Positions 53,206 to 62,301 of a stretch of 64,000 nt of DNA are shown here, piece by piece. How positions within the stretch are numbered: the first letter of the stretch is position 1; every line of letters starts with the position of its first letter. Position numbers and translations under genes: made by a program. Source of the DNA: Acidobacteriaceae bacterium (lineage in GTDB: Bacteria; Acidobacteriota; Terriglobia; Terriglobales; Acidobacteriaceae); assembly GCA_030041045.1 (NCBI GenBank), contig JASHOQ010000057.1, positions 1-64,000 on the forward strand, given 5' to 3'. The notes below the pieces were generated by a model that saw nothing but the letters and a program-made list of their open reading frames with translations, did not search any database and was not told where the DNA came from.

Positions 53206-54264
53206 ATGAGCGACTTTGCGGGGGATACCAAAGCCAAGGAAACGGCCAAACCACGAGCTCGGCAGACCTCGAGCCTGAAGCAACTTGCCGAACATCTGGG
53301 CCTGAATCCGGCGACGGTCTCCGTGGTTTTGAACGACGTGCCGGGAAGATCGATTCCGCAGGCGACGCGCGACCGGATTAAGGCCGCCGCCAAGGCCATG
53401 AATTACCAGCCGAACCTGCTGGCACGGTCCTTGCGCAACCGGCGGACATTGACGATCGGCATCCTGGTTCCGGAACTGGGCGACGGGTATCACACGCAGG
53501 TGATGAGCGGCATTGGCGACCAGCTGATCCAGGCCGGATATTTCTACTTCACGGCGCACCACCGGCACAAGCGAAGCCTGATTGAGGACTACACGCGGAT
53601 GCTGGTCGGACGCGGAGCGCAGGGGCTCATTGCCATCGACACGCAGCTCGAACATCCGGTCTCCATACCGGTGGTGGCTGTGGCTGGTCACCGGCATATC
53701 GAGGGCGTGACCAATGTGCTCCTCGATCATGCGCGCGCGGCCGAGCTGGCTTTGAACCATCTTTACGGGCTCGGGCACCGCAGGATCGCATTCATGCGCG
53801 GGCAGCCGTTCAGCTCGGATTCGAACGAACGCTGGAAGAGCCTGGTTGCCGTGGCCGAGCGGTTGAAGCTGGAGATCAAGCCGGAGCTTGTTGTGAGTCT
53901 TGACCGCGATATGTCTTCACCGGAGCTTGGTTATCCGGTGGTACAAGAGCTTCTGGGGACAAAGGAGCCGTTCACTGCAATTGTTGCTTTCAACGACATT
54001 TCAGCGATCGGGACCATTCGCGCTTTGCGGGACTTCAATCTGCGTGTTCCCGAGGATGTTTCCGTGATCGGTTTCGACGACATCAAGGCAGCGGCCTACA
54101 CGCTGCCGCGTTTGACCACGATCAATCAGCCGCTGGAGGAGATTGGCAGAGTGGCCACTCAGAGCCTGCTCAATCGCATTCACAACACGGTTCCGCCGCG
54201 CGATGAAATCACGGTAGAGCCCGAGCTCATCATCCGCGAATCCACGGGCCCCGCCAAATCGTGA
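53206..54264 (+). CDS. LacI-family transcriptional regulator
   Basis: A 352-residue sugar-responsive regulator. After a polar leader of ~20 residues the helix-turn-helix is SLKQLAEHLGLNPATVSVVLND, with hinge helix NYQPNLLARSLRN. The periplasmic-binding-protein-like sensor domain follows: TLTIGILVPELGDGYHTQ, NVLLDHARAAELALNHLYGLGHRRIAFM, VPEDVSVIGFDDIKAAAYTLPRLTTI. It lies between the glycan-use genes and the hut genes, convergent with hutF. Control of the GH30/GH3/receptor genes is the most likely job; the effector is unknown. Confidence 0.94.
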   Translation: MSDFAGDTKAKETAKPRARQTSSLKQLAEHLGLNPATVSVVLNDVPGRSIPQATRDRIKAAAKAMNYQPNLLARSLRNRRTLTIGILVPELGDGYHTQVMSGIGDQLIQAGYFYFTAHHRHKRSLIEDYTRMLVGRGAQGLIAIDTQLEHPVSIPVVAVAGHRHIEGVTNVLLDHARAAELALNHLYGLGHRRIAFMRGQPFSSDSNERWKSLVAVAERLKLEIKPELVVSLDRDMSSPELGYPVVQELLGTKEPFTAIVAFNDISAIGTIRALRDFNLRVPEDVSVIGFDDIKAAAYTLPRLTTINQPLEEIGRVATQSLLNRIHNTVPPRDEITVEPELIIRESTGPAKS

Positions 54265-54286
54265 CGCGCGGCGCGCAGAATCGCTT

Positions 54287-55675
54287 TCAAGATTGCGCGT
54301 TCCGCCACACCTTCCGGCAAGTTTCTTCATAGCGCACGACAATCTCTTCCTCAAGTACGTGTCTCCCGTCGCGCACCAGCAGCCGGCCGTTGACGGCCAC
54401 ATCGCGGATGGCCGTGCGGTTGAGGCCGAAGACAAGCAGCGGCAGGAGGTCTTCGCTCGCGTGCCCGGCGATGGAAGGATCGCGAAGATCGACGGTGAAA
54501 AAATCGGCAAAGGACCCAGCAGCAAGGTTTCCCGCTTCCACTTGGAGGGCATGCGCGCCGTTGATCGTTGCGCAGGCAAAGAGGCGCTCCGCAATCGACT
54601 TTTTGCCGATCCGATCGAGGATCGCTCTTTGCCGATGCGCGAGCCGCAAGTGATAGTCGAGCTCGCGCGCATCCTCAAGCGGATCGATCTGCGCCTGGCT
54701 GTCCGATCCCAGGGCAATGCGCACTCCTCTCTCCATGAATGCACCGGCCTCGAGAATGCCATCGCCCAGGTTGCGCTCCGTGGTGGGGCAGGAGCAGACG
54801 GTTACGTCCGCATCTGCAAGCATGGCTCGTTCTCGATCGTTGACGTGAATGGCGTGAACGGCGGTCCATTCCGGCCCAAGAATCCCGGCATTTGCAAGAA
54901 GCGTAACCGGCGTCGCGCCGTACTCGCGCACGCAGGTCTCGTTTTCGAGCGGCTGCTCCGAAATATGCATGTGAATCGGCAGCTTCTTCGATCCACCGTA
55001 ATCCGCGATATCGCGCATTGCATCGAGCGGCACGGCGCGGATGCTGTGCGGTGCAATGCCCAGGCGCACCTCGTTCGAATTCTCCGGACAGTCTCGCAAA
55101 AGCGCATCCATATTCGCTTTGAATTCTGCGGATGATTCAAAGAATCGCCTCTGGCCGGGATCATGCGCGAGCTCGAAACCTGAGCGCAGGTACGCCGCGC
55201 GCAACAAAACGATGCGAATTCCGACTGACTGCGCTGCGCCGATTACCTGTTTGGAAAGCAGGTTGGGGTCGTCGTAGGGTTTCCCGTCAGGCGTCTTGTG
55301 CAGGTAATGAAATTCACCCACCGTAGTGATGCCCGAGAGCGCCATCTCAAGAAAAGCCATGCGCGCGACGTCGTAGATATCGGCCGGATCGAGCTGCGCC
55401 GCCGCACGATACATGGTGCTGCGCCAGGACCAGAAATTGTTGCCGCTGGTTGCGCGCGATTCGGCTTTGCCGCGAATGAGCCTTTGGAATGCGTGCGAGT
55501 GAGTGTTGACGAATCCGGGGAGCAAGGCCTTGCCTGGCAAATCGACCGTTGCATCTGCCTGCGATGCATCTTGCGTGATGGCGAGGATGCGGCCGTTTTC
55601 GCCGGCGAGAAGACCCGCATGTCGAAGGAATTCGCCCTTCGCATAGAGAAGATCAGGGCGGTAGAGCGTGCTCAT
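54287..55675 (-). CDS. hutF: Formimidoylglutamate deiminase
   Basis: Converts N-formimidoylglutamate to N-formylglutamate in the five-step histidine degradation route. It is a 462-residue amidohydrolase. The metal-binding H-x-H is in LLPGFVNTHSHAFQRLIRG, further ligands in LPIHMHISEQPLENE and VHAIHVNDRE, and the Asp in GVRIALGSDSQAQID. VTVCSCPTTERNLGDGILEA is typical of HutF. It is the last gene of hutU-hutI-hutF (31-nt gap after hutI). With HutF present a HutG N-formylglutamate hydrolase is expected elsewhere; neither hutG nor hutH is in the window. Confidence 0.92.
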   Translation of the reverse strand: MSTLYRPDLLYAKGEFLRHAGLLAGENGRILAITQDASQADATVDLPGKALLPGFVNTHSHAFQRLIRGKAESRATSGNNFWSWRSTMYRAAAQLDPADIYDVARMAFLEMALSGITTVGEFHYLHKTPDGKPYDDPNLLSKQVIGAAQSVGIRIVLLRAAYLRSGFELAHDPGQRRFFESSAEFKANMDALLRDCPENSNEVRLGIAPHSIRAVPLDAMRDIADYGGSKKLPIHMHISEQPLENETCVREYGATPVTLLANAGILGPEWTAVHAIHVNDRERAMLADADVTVCSCPTTERNLGDGILEAGAFMERGVRIALGSDSQAQIDPLEDARELDYHLRLAHRQRAILDRIGKKSIAERLFACATINGAHALQVEAGNLAAGSFADFFTVDLRDPSIAGHASEDLLPLLVFGLNRTAIRDVAVNGRLLVRDGRHVLEEEIVVRYEETCRKVWRNAQS

Positions 55676-55706
55676 GGTGCAGCCTCAAAGGTTCGAATCA
55701 AGTTTC

Positions 55707-56933
55707 TCATCTGCTCACCCTTTTACCCCGAATCCACACTTCGCCTGCAGGATTTGCGCCCAGAATGTAAACAAGCTCGCGCCAGTCGGAGCCGGCAAGT
55801 ACGAGAAAATCCGCGGGCAGGCCAGCCTCGATGCGGCCGGCATCGACGAGCCCGAGCGCGCTGGCGGCATTTGCGGTACCGGCAACCAGCGCCTCCTGCG
55901 CGGTGAGGCCGTTGAGGCGCACAGCAAGAGCCAGAGCCGCTGCGGTGGAAAATAGCGGGCTCGAACCGGGATTGAGATCCGTGCCCACGGCAACCGCCGC
56001 GCCCGCGTCAATCAGCGTTCGCCCTGGCGCCGCGGGCAGTCCCAGGTGCAGCGAGACTCCCGGAAGGAGGGTTGCAATGGTTGGGCTGGCGGCCACGATG
56101 GCGATTTGCTCGGGCTTGCACGCTTCCAGGTGGTCCACGCTCAGCGCGCCCATCCTCACTCCCAGTTCGAGTCCGCCGACATTGTGGAACTGCTCGCAGT
56201 GAAGCTTGATGCCGAGACCGAGCTGCTGAGCGCACTTCAGAATCCGCTCCGCCTCCGCTGCGCTCCACGCTTCGCGCTCGATAAATACATCGACTGCTGA
56301 CGCCAGCCTGCGCTGCGAAGCTTCGGGGATCAGCTTTTCACACACTGCGGAGAGAGACGCAGCGCGATCGTTCGATTGCTGTGGCGGAACGTGAATCAAC
56401 AGGGTGGGAACGATGCGGACCGGCGTGCGTTTGGCAAGCGCGCAAATCGCGCTGAGCAAGGCGAGTTCTGCAGCCGGCGTAAAGCCGTATCCGGATTTCA
56501 CTTCGATCACGGCGGCCCCGGAGCGCTGGAGCGCCTCGATGCGCGGCTGTGCAAGCGAAAGCAGTTCCTCTTCAGAGGCTGCTGCCGTGGCTCGAATCGT
56601 GCTCCAGATGCCGCCGCCCGCGGCAAGGATGGTTTCATACCCAACGCCGGCGCTGCGGGCCTCGAAGTCGGCGAGACGATCTCCGGCCCAGACTGCGTGC
56701 GTATGCGGATCGACCAGGCCGGGAATGACGGCGCGCCGATGAACGTCGATTGTGGTTGCGGCTTCTCCCCGCCAGTCGGCTTCACTGCCCACCCAGACGA
56801 AGACGCCCTTCGCGATGGCAATGGCTGCGCGCTCGACGATGAGCAACTCGCGCATCGCCAATCCTCGCTTGGGTCCCGCGCCTTGCGCTGTGACCAGTTG
56901 CGAGATTCCTGTGACCAGCAGATCGGCTTTCAT
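55707..56933 (-). CDS. hutI: Imidazolonepropionase
   Basis: Hydrolyses imidazolone propionate to N-formimidoylglutamate. From ATG 56933 ([18 protein letters not shown]) it is 408 residues, the normal size; the track start at 57164 lies inside hutU. The zinc ligands are in [30 protein letters not shown] and [11 protein letters not shown], and the catalytic Asp region is [36 protein letters not shown] is diagnostic for HutI. It overlaps the 3' end of hutU by four bases (ATGA). Confidence 0.95.
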   Translation of the reverse strand: MKADLLVTGISQLVTAQGAGPKRGLAMRELLIVERAAIAIAKGVFVWVGSEADWRGEAATTIDVHRRAVIPGLVDPHTHAVWAGDRLADFEARSAGVGYETILAAGGGIWSTIRATAAASEEELLSLAQPRIEALQRSGAAVIEVKSGYGFTPAAELALLSAICALAKRTPVRIVPTLLIHVPPQQSNDRAASLSAVCEKLIPEASQRRLASAVDVFIEREAWSAAEAERILKCAQQLGLGIKLHCEQFHNVGGLELGVRMGALSVDHLEACKPEQIAIVAASPTIATLLPGVSLHLGLPAAPGRTLIDAGAAVAVGTDLNPGSSPLFSTAAALALAVRLNGLTAQEALVAGTANAASALGLVDAGRIEAGLPADFLVLAGSDWRELVYILGANPAGEVWIRGKRVSR

Positions 56934-58603
56934 GAGGAGCTCGGCATGTCGAGACCAGGCAAATTTAATCCGCGCGCGCGGGCAACGGCAATGGCCTTGT
57001 CGTAGCCCGCATCGGCGTGCCGGATGACGCCGAGAGCGGGATCGTTTCTGAGGCACAGGCGCAGCCGTTCTTCGGCTTCGTCGCTGCCGTCGGCGACAGC
57101 GACCAGCCCCGCGTGTTGACTCAGGCCCATGCCCACGCCGCCCCCATGGTGAAAACTCGCCCACGCGGCGCCGCTGGCAATGCTGGTGGCAAAGTTAAGC
57201 AACGGCCAATCCGAAACGGCATCGGAGCCATCGCGCATGGCTTCGGTTTCACGGAACGGGCTGGCAACGGAACCCGCATCCAGATGATCGCGGCCGATGA
57301 CGATGGGAGCCTTCAGCCGCCCGTCCCGGACCATGGCATTGAAGAGAAGACCGGCGCGATCGCGCTGCCCGAGGCCAAGCCAGCAGATGCGTGCGGGCAG
57401 GCCCTGAAACGCGATCTGGTTAGCAGCGAACGTGAGCCATTGGGTCAACTTTCGGTCGTCGGGAAAGAGCGTGAGCAGCGCCCGATCAGTGGCGCGAATA
57501 TCCGCGGGGTCGCCGGAAAGCGCAACCCAGCGGAACGGTCCGCGGCCCTCACAGAAGGAATCGCGAATGAAGGCGGGAACGAAACCAGGATAGGAAAAGG
57601 CTTCCCGCACGCCGGCGCGCTCGGCTTCCGCACGCAGATTGTTTCCGTAATCGAAGGCTACCGCGCCGCGCTCCTTCATGATGAGGATAGCGTTGGCGTG
57701 CGCCGCAATCGAAGCGCGCACCCGGTCGAGGTACAACTCCGGCTGGCGCATCCGCTCAAGCTGAAGATCTTCATCGGGCTTGCCGACGGGGATGTAACCC
57801 CAGAGCGGATCGTGAGCGCTGGTCTGATCCGTAACCAGGTCCGGCGTGAATCCGAGCTCCACCATCCGGGGCAGGATTTCGGCTGCGTTGCCCATCAAGC
57901 CGATGGAGAGCGCCTGCCGCGCGGATTTTGCCTCTTCAGCCAAACGGATGGCCTCGTCCAGTGAGCCGGCTGCCCGATCGACGTAGCGCGTCTCGAGCCT
58001 GCGCCGTATGCGGTTTCCATCGACTTCCACGCAGATGCTCACACCGCCGGCGAGCTTCACCGCCAACGGCTGCGCGCCGCCCATGCCGCCCAGGCCCGCG
58101 GTCACCGTGATGGTGCCGGCGAGCGTGCCGTGGAAATGCTGTTCCGCCGCAGCCTGGAAGGTTTCGTAAGTTCCCTGGAGAATGCCCTGCGTGCCGATGT
58201 AAATCCACGAGCCGGCCGTCATCTGGCCGAACATGATCAGGCCCAACCGATCGAGCCGGTCGAACTCTTCCCACGTGGCCCAGCGCGGCACAAGATTGGA
58301 ATTCGCGATGAGCACGCGCGGGGCCAGAGGCTGGGTTTCAAGCACGGCAACCGGTTTGCCTGACTGCACCAGCAGGGTCTGATTGTTTTCGAGGTGCTCG
58401 AGCGTCTCGACAATCCGCCGGTAGCACTCCCAATTGCGCGCCGCCTTGCCCCGGCCTCCGTAGACAATCAGCTCTTCAGGCTTCTCGGCAACCTGGGGAT
58501 CGAGGTTGTTCATCAGCATCCGCTTGGCCGCTTCCTGAATCCAGCCGCGCGCGGTTCGCGTGTTGCCGCGCGGAGCACGAATCGGTTGCTCGCTCAATTC
58601 CAT
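56930..58603 (-). CDS. hutU: Urocanate hydratase
   Basis: Hydrates urocanate using NAD+ as electrophile. From ATG 58603 ([21 protein letters not shown]) it is 557 residues, the normal size. [34 protein letters not shown] and the NAD loop [16 protein letters not shown] are hallmark segments. Downstream [20 protein letters not shown] includes the conserved active-site Cys region, and [17 protein letters not shown] is near the end. An AAGAGG site precedes the ATG. It is the first gene of the hut operon here; no hutH or HutC-type regulator is adjacent. Confidence 0.96.
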   Translation of the reverse strand: MELSEQPIRAPRGNTRTARGWIQEAAKRMLMNNLDPQVAEKPEELIVYGGRGKAARNWECYRRIVETLEHLENNQTLLVQSGKPVAVLETQPLAPRVLIANSNLVPRWATWEEFDRLDRLGLIMFGQMTAGSWIYIGTQGILQGTYETFQAAAEQHFHGTLAGTITVTAGLGGMGGAQPLAVKLAGGVSICVEVDGNRIRRRLETRYVDRAAGSLDEAIRLAEEAKSARQALSIGLMGNAAEILPRMVELGFTPDLVTDQTSAHDPLWGYIPVGKPDEDLQLERMRQPELYLDRVRASIAAHANAILIMKERGAVAFDYGNNLRAEAERAGVREAFSYPGFVPAFIRDSFCEGRGPFRWVALSGDPADIRATDRALLTLFPDDRKLTQWLTFAANQIAFQGLPARICWLGLGQRDRAGLLFNAMVRDGRLKAPIVIGRDHLDAGSVASPFRETEAMRDGSDAVSDWPLLNFATSIASGAAWASFHHGGGVGMGLSQHAGLVAVADGSDEAEERLRLCLRNDPALGVIRHADAGYDKAIAVARARGLNLPGLDMPSSS

Positions 58604-58743
58604 CGAGTGCCTCTTTTGTATCGATCTATCCCGCCGCGCATGCAAGCCTTGAGCCGGACCTGGAACCGAAGACGCGGGCCCGGAGCTGGTTACTCTCTGG
58701 TAGAGTAACCGCCTCGGCGACGGTTGGAAATGGGGTTTTGCGG

Positions 58744-61140
58744 TCAGGGGTGCGCGTTCAAGGTGTCGCGCAGATGGAGTGCACGCTTCAGGAGCGGAAG
58801 GTTGGGATCGGCGTGGTCCCATTCAACAAAAATCGCATGAAGCGTGTTCTTCGCATCCTCGCGATCCCCTTTCTGCTGGTAATCCTGGGCCAGGAGGAAG
58901 TAAGCGTCGAATAGGCGCTGTTGCGGTTCCCAGCCCACCGCTTGAGAGCTTCGCGAATCGGTAAACTTCCGCATCCATTCGATGGCTTCGTCGAGGTTGC
59001 CCATCTTCTGGTAGATGTAGCCGAGCGACTCGCGCACCACCACGGAAGAAGCGTCACTGTCATTCGGTCCCGGCGGCCTGAGGAATTGAAGCGCGGTTTG
59101 ATAGTCGCCCGCTTCGGCGGCAACCTCAGCCTTGAGCACCTGGGAGTAGGCAACCTGCTCTTCGATGCGCTCATTCACGAGCGGGGAAATCGTGTCCAGC
59201 AGTTTCCTGGCTTTGGCCAGCTCCCCGGCCCGCGCATACGCCTGGCCCACGAGCGCTCCGTACACAATTTTCGGGCCGATCTTATCGAGGCCGGCGGCGA
59301 TGCTGTCAAGCTGGGCGATCTGCTCCTGCCGGTTGCCCTCACCCTCAGCTGCAACGGCCAGCATGTAATGAATCCGCGCAATAGAAAACTGATTCCGTGC
59401 ATCGCCCAAGGCTGTGAGCAGCCGTTTCCGCGCGCTTGCGTACTGACCGCGATAAAGATCGAGAAACGCCAGGGAGCGCTCAGCGTCGCTGACGTGACCG
59501 GGATCCTTGAGCAGAAGTGAGAAGACCTGCGCGGCCTTTGCTTCCTGGTCATCCTGAACCAGCGTAAACCCATACTCCTGGTTGATGATTGGGTCGGTGA
59601 GGAAGTGCGGATCGAGCGAGAAGGCTTTCTCATACGCCGCAATGGCCCGGGGGTATATGGCGAGCGTGCTGCAGGCGGTTGCTTCTTCGACATAAAGTCC
59701 GGGATCGTTGGCATTGTCGTGTTCGAGCTGCTCGTAGAGGGCGAGGGAATCACGCGCATGGCCGTGCATGCGCATCAGGCGCGCGTAGCTCACGCGGGCC
59801 ACCCAGTCGCTCGGATATCGATCGACATAGGCCTGATAGAGCCGGATGGCGTCGTCCACGCGGCCCTGGCTTTCCGCATAGCGCAGCTCAATCCAGGCGT
59901 GCTCGCGCTCGGTGGTTCGCGAAGACAAGGCAAGCGCGTTGCGAAACTCGATTTCGCCCTGCGCCGGCTCGTTAAAGAAGAAGCTGTAATAAGCGTAGCC
60001 GAGCGCCGCATGCGCCATGGCGAAATCGGGATCGGCGGCGATGGCGGCCTTGTACAGGCGGACGGCGCCCTCCGCCTGACGGCCCGCAAACATGTCTGAG
60101 CCGTCCGAAAAATCCTCGAGAGCCGCAAGCGAAGCCGTGGTGACCTGCGGCAAGGGCTGATGGGATTGACGAATGGAAAGACGCGACTCGCCGAGATCGC
60201 GCCGAATCTGGACTGCAATGTGGTCCAGGGCGTCGAGCAAATGATCGGGATCGCGCGCCTCGGCCGAGTAGGAACGCACCACCACGCCGGTAAACGGATC
60301 CATGAGCTGCGCGCTGACGGCGAGGGAGGAGCCGCTGCGGGCGACGCCCGGAACAATGAGCGCGTGGATGCCCTGGCGGCGGCAGATTTCGCGCGCCGTC
60401 GCGGCGCTGATGCGCGTATCCTCCGGCTGCTCCATCAGGCGCAAGGCGTCCTCTGTCTGCGAGCGGGAAAAGACGGTAAGGTAGTCAGACTGTTCCAGAC
60501 CGACGCTGAGCGCGGTGTGCAGGGCCGCATTAAAGCGCGGCTCGCCGGTTTGATTGTCGAAATCGGCAATCATCACGGGATCGCGGTTGCCCGAGGAAAG
60601 AACGGCGTGTCCATGCGCAAGCCAGCGCCAGACGCCGAAAGCGGTCCCAAGCGCAAGACAGAGCACCAAAGCCGACCACGCGGCTAGCCGGGAGTGTACA
60701 CGCGCCCTGGTTCCGAACCGGGCCGGAGCAGCGTACCGCGCAAATTCATCCGCTGCGAGTTGAGCGGCGAAATCGGGCACGGCGCGCGTCTGGGAACGCG
60801 CCGCAATGGGCTCCACTTCGCCGATGAAGCGGTAGCCGCGGCCGCGCACGGTCTCAATAAACCGGGGTGATTGAGGGTCGTCGCCGAGGGCCTCGCGCAG
60901 CTTGCTCGCCGCCGTGTTCAGGCCATCTTCAAAGCCGACAAAGGTGTCGTCGGGCCAAAGGCGCAGACGCAGCTCATCGCGGGTAACCAGCTCGCCAGGC
61001 CGCTCGAGCAACGCAACGAGCAGGTTGCACGGTTTCTCCTGCAAGGGAATGCGGCTGCCATCCAGCGTCAGCTCACCCGTTCGAACGTCCAGCGCGAATA
61101 GTCCGAATCGATAACCGGACACCGTGGTAAAGATTGCCAT
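58744..61140 (-). CDS. CadC-type winged-helix regulator with transmembrane segment and TPR domain
   Basis: A 798-residue one-component regulator. Residues ~8-105 form an OmpR/CadC winged helix ([54 protein letters not shown]). A single membrane helix follows at ~155-172 ([17 protein letters not shown]). Then comes a periplasmic part with an adenylyl-cyclase-associated/TolB-like fold ([20 protein letters not shown]) and about ten TPRs. This architecture is abundant in acidobacteria and ligand unknown. It is divergent from the secreted-protein genes at 61408 and 62302, which are natural target candidates. The 61141-61407 gap should hold the promoters. Confidence 0.9.
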   Translation of the reverse strand: MAIFTTVSGYRFGLFALDVRTGELTLDGSRIPLQEKPCNLLVALLERPGELVTRDELRLRLWPDDTFVGFEDGLNTAASKLREALGDDPQSPRFIETVRGRGYRFIGEVEPIAARSQTRAVPDFAAQLAADEFARYAAPARFGTRARVHSRLAAWSALVLCLALGTAFGVWRWLAHGHAVLSSGNRDPVMIADFDNQTGEPRFNAALHTALSVGLEQSDYLTVFSRSQTEDALRLMEQPEDTRISAATAREICRRQGIHALIVPGVARSGSSLAVSAQLMDPFTGVVVRSYSAEARDPDHLLDALDHIAVQIRRDLGESRLSIRQSHQPLPQVTTASLAALEDFSDGSDMFAGRQAEGAVRLYKAAIAADPDFAMAHAALGYAYYSFFFNEPAQGEIEFRNALALSSRTTEREHAWIELRYAESQGRVDDAIRLYQAYVDRYPSDWVARVSYARLMRMHGHARDSLALYEQLEHDNANDPGLYVEEATACSTLAIYPRAIAAYEKAFSLDPHFLTDPIINQEYGFTLVQDDQEAKAAQVFSLLLKDPGHVSDAERSLAFLDLYRGQYASARKRLLTALGDARNQFSIARIHYMLAVAAEGEGNRQEQIAQLDSIAAGLDKIGPKIVYGALVGQAYARAGELAKARKLLDTISPLVNERIEEQVAYSQVLKAEVAAEAGDYQTALQFLRPPGPNDSDASSVVVRESLGYIYQKMGNLDEAIEWMRKFTDSRSSQAVGWEPQQRLFDAYFLLAQDYQQKGDREDAKNTLHAIFVEWDHADPNLPLLKRALHLRDTLNAHP

Positions 61141-61407
61141 AACCGTGGCCCGACCAGGCGTTCTACAAGCTATTTCAAAGGAGGAGAATCTGGAATTCGA
61201 TTGACATTACGATAGCACAATTTGCTTTGCGCGCAGCGGTCTGATATGGGCTAAATCCATGCTGTCAAACGACTTCTACCGGTACAGACAAAGTACAGAT
61301 AAAAGCCAGACACAGTTCATTGACCTTCCCTGCAGGCAACCGTACTTTCTCCATGAGCTCGAGCGAACTGTGACCGAATTTCGGCCGCCGGCTCAAGGAG
61401 AACTTCG

Positions 61408-62247
61408 ATGCGAATGGCCCGGGTGACATTCTTCCCTAGCAATCCCCTCCCCGCTCAGCCCATGCTCATATCCGGCCTGGCGCTCTGGGCACTGCTTCTG
61501 CTGGGTCTGGCAACGCCGAGGGCGCACAGCCAGGCGTCGGCACCGACAGCGCGGCAACCGGCCAGGCCGGCAACGCAGACCGCGCGCAGACCCGGCGGCG
61601 GAGGGATGCACGAAGGGCTTAAAGTGCACGGCCACTGGGTCATCGAAGTGAGAAACCCCGATGGCAGCCTGGTACGCCACGTCGAATTCGAAAATTCGCT
61701 TGCCGGGGCCTACTACATTCCGCCGGGATTCCCGACAGGGAGCGGACCTTTGACAAATGGAGCTAACCTGCCCCCCGGCGCCACGTACATGAATGCTCTG
61801 CTGGTGGGCGAAGCAGCAGCGCCGGCGGGCAATCTGGAGATCGCGCTCATGGGTCCGAACGTGACCGGATTCGCCTCGGCGGGCGCTCCCTGCGTCTCCC
61901 TGCCGCAATCGTTGGGCGCCTGCTTTCTCCTGATGGCGGGCGCGTCTTGCACCGCGAGTGCAGGGGTCTCGTGCAATCTGACGACCGGAAACCAAACCGC
62001 GACGTATGCTCCCGGGCCGATCCAATTCTCGGGCAGCGTGGTGACCACGCAGACAGGGTCTATCAATGGCGTGGCCACTTACATCGCCAACCCGTGCGCA
62101 AACATAAGCCACTGCTTCCTGGGATCGCAATACCAGCAGCCAATCGACACCTTCACTGAAGTCGACTCCGACACTTCCAACTTCCCAGTCGTACAGGTAA
62201 ATGCAAACCAGTCCATTTCGGTGCTGGTCACCATCAGCTTCCAGTAA
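61408..62247 (+). CDS. Secreted protein of unknown function
   Basis: A 279-residue protein with a signal peptide (LISGLALWALLLLGLATPRAHSQ) and a clear CAAGGAGAA ribosome site. A basic, Pro/Ala/Gly-rich linker (RPATQTARRPGGGG) is followed by a Ser/Thr/Gly-rich domain starting LKVHGHWVIEVRNPDGSLV and containing four Cys residues (GAPCVSLPQSLGACFLL; ASCTASAGVSC) that could form disulfides. GHWVIEVRNPDGSLVRHVEFEN recalls phage-tail-like proteins of acidobacteria, but I do not recognise the family. It lies 54 nt upstream of the SBBP gene, probably in the same operon. Confidence 0.75.
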   Translation: MRMARVTFFPSNPLPAQPMLISGLALWALLLLGLATPRAHSQASAPTARQPARPATQTARRPGGGGMHEGLKVHGHWVIEVRNPDGSLVRHVEFENSLAGAYYIPPGFPTGSGPLTNGANLPPGATYMNALLVGEAAAPAGNLEIALMGPNVTGFASAGAPCVSLPQSLGACFLLMAGASCTASAGVSCNLTTGNQTATYAPGPIQFSGSVVTTQTGSINGVATYIANPCANISHCFLGSQYQQPIDTFTEVDSDTSNFPVVQVNANQSISVLVTISFQ

Positions 62248-62301
62248 TCCCGGCAAGCGTGCATATCCATATCGCGCGCTGTGACGCGAGGAGGAAGCGA
62301 G

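Noticed and set aside
55690-55710. GGTTCGAATC, resembling a tRNA T-loop
   Set aside because: No T-stem, acceptor stem or anticodon arm can be drawn around it.
57017-57964. 315-codon plus-strand ORF
   Set aside because: Antisense shadow of hutU.
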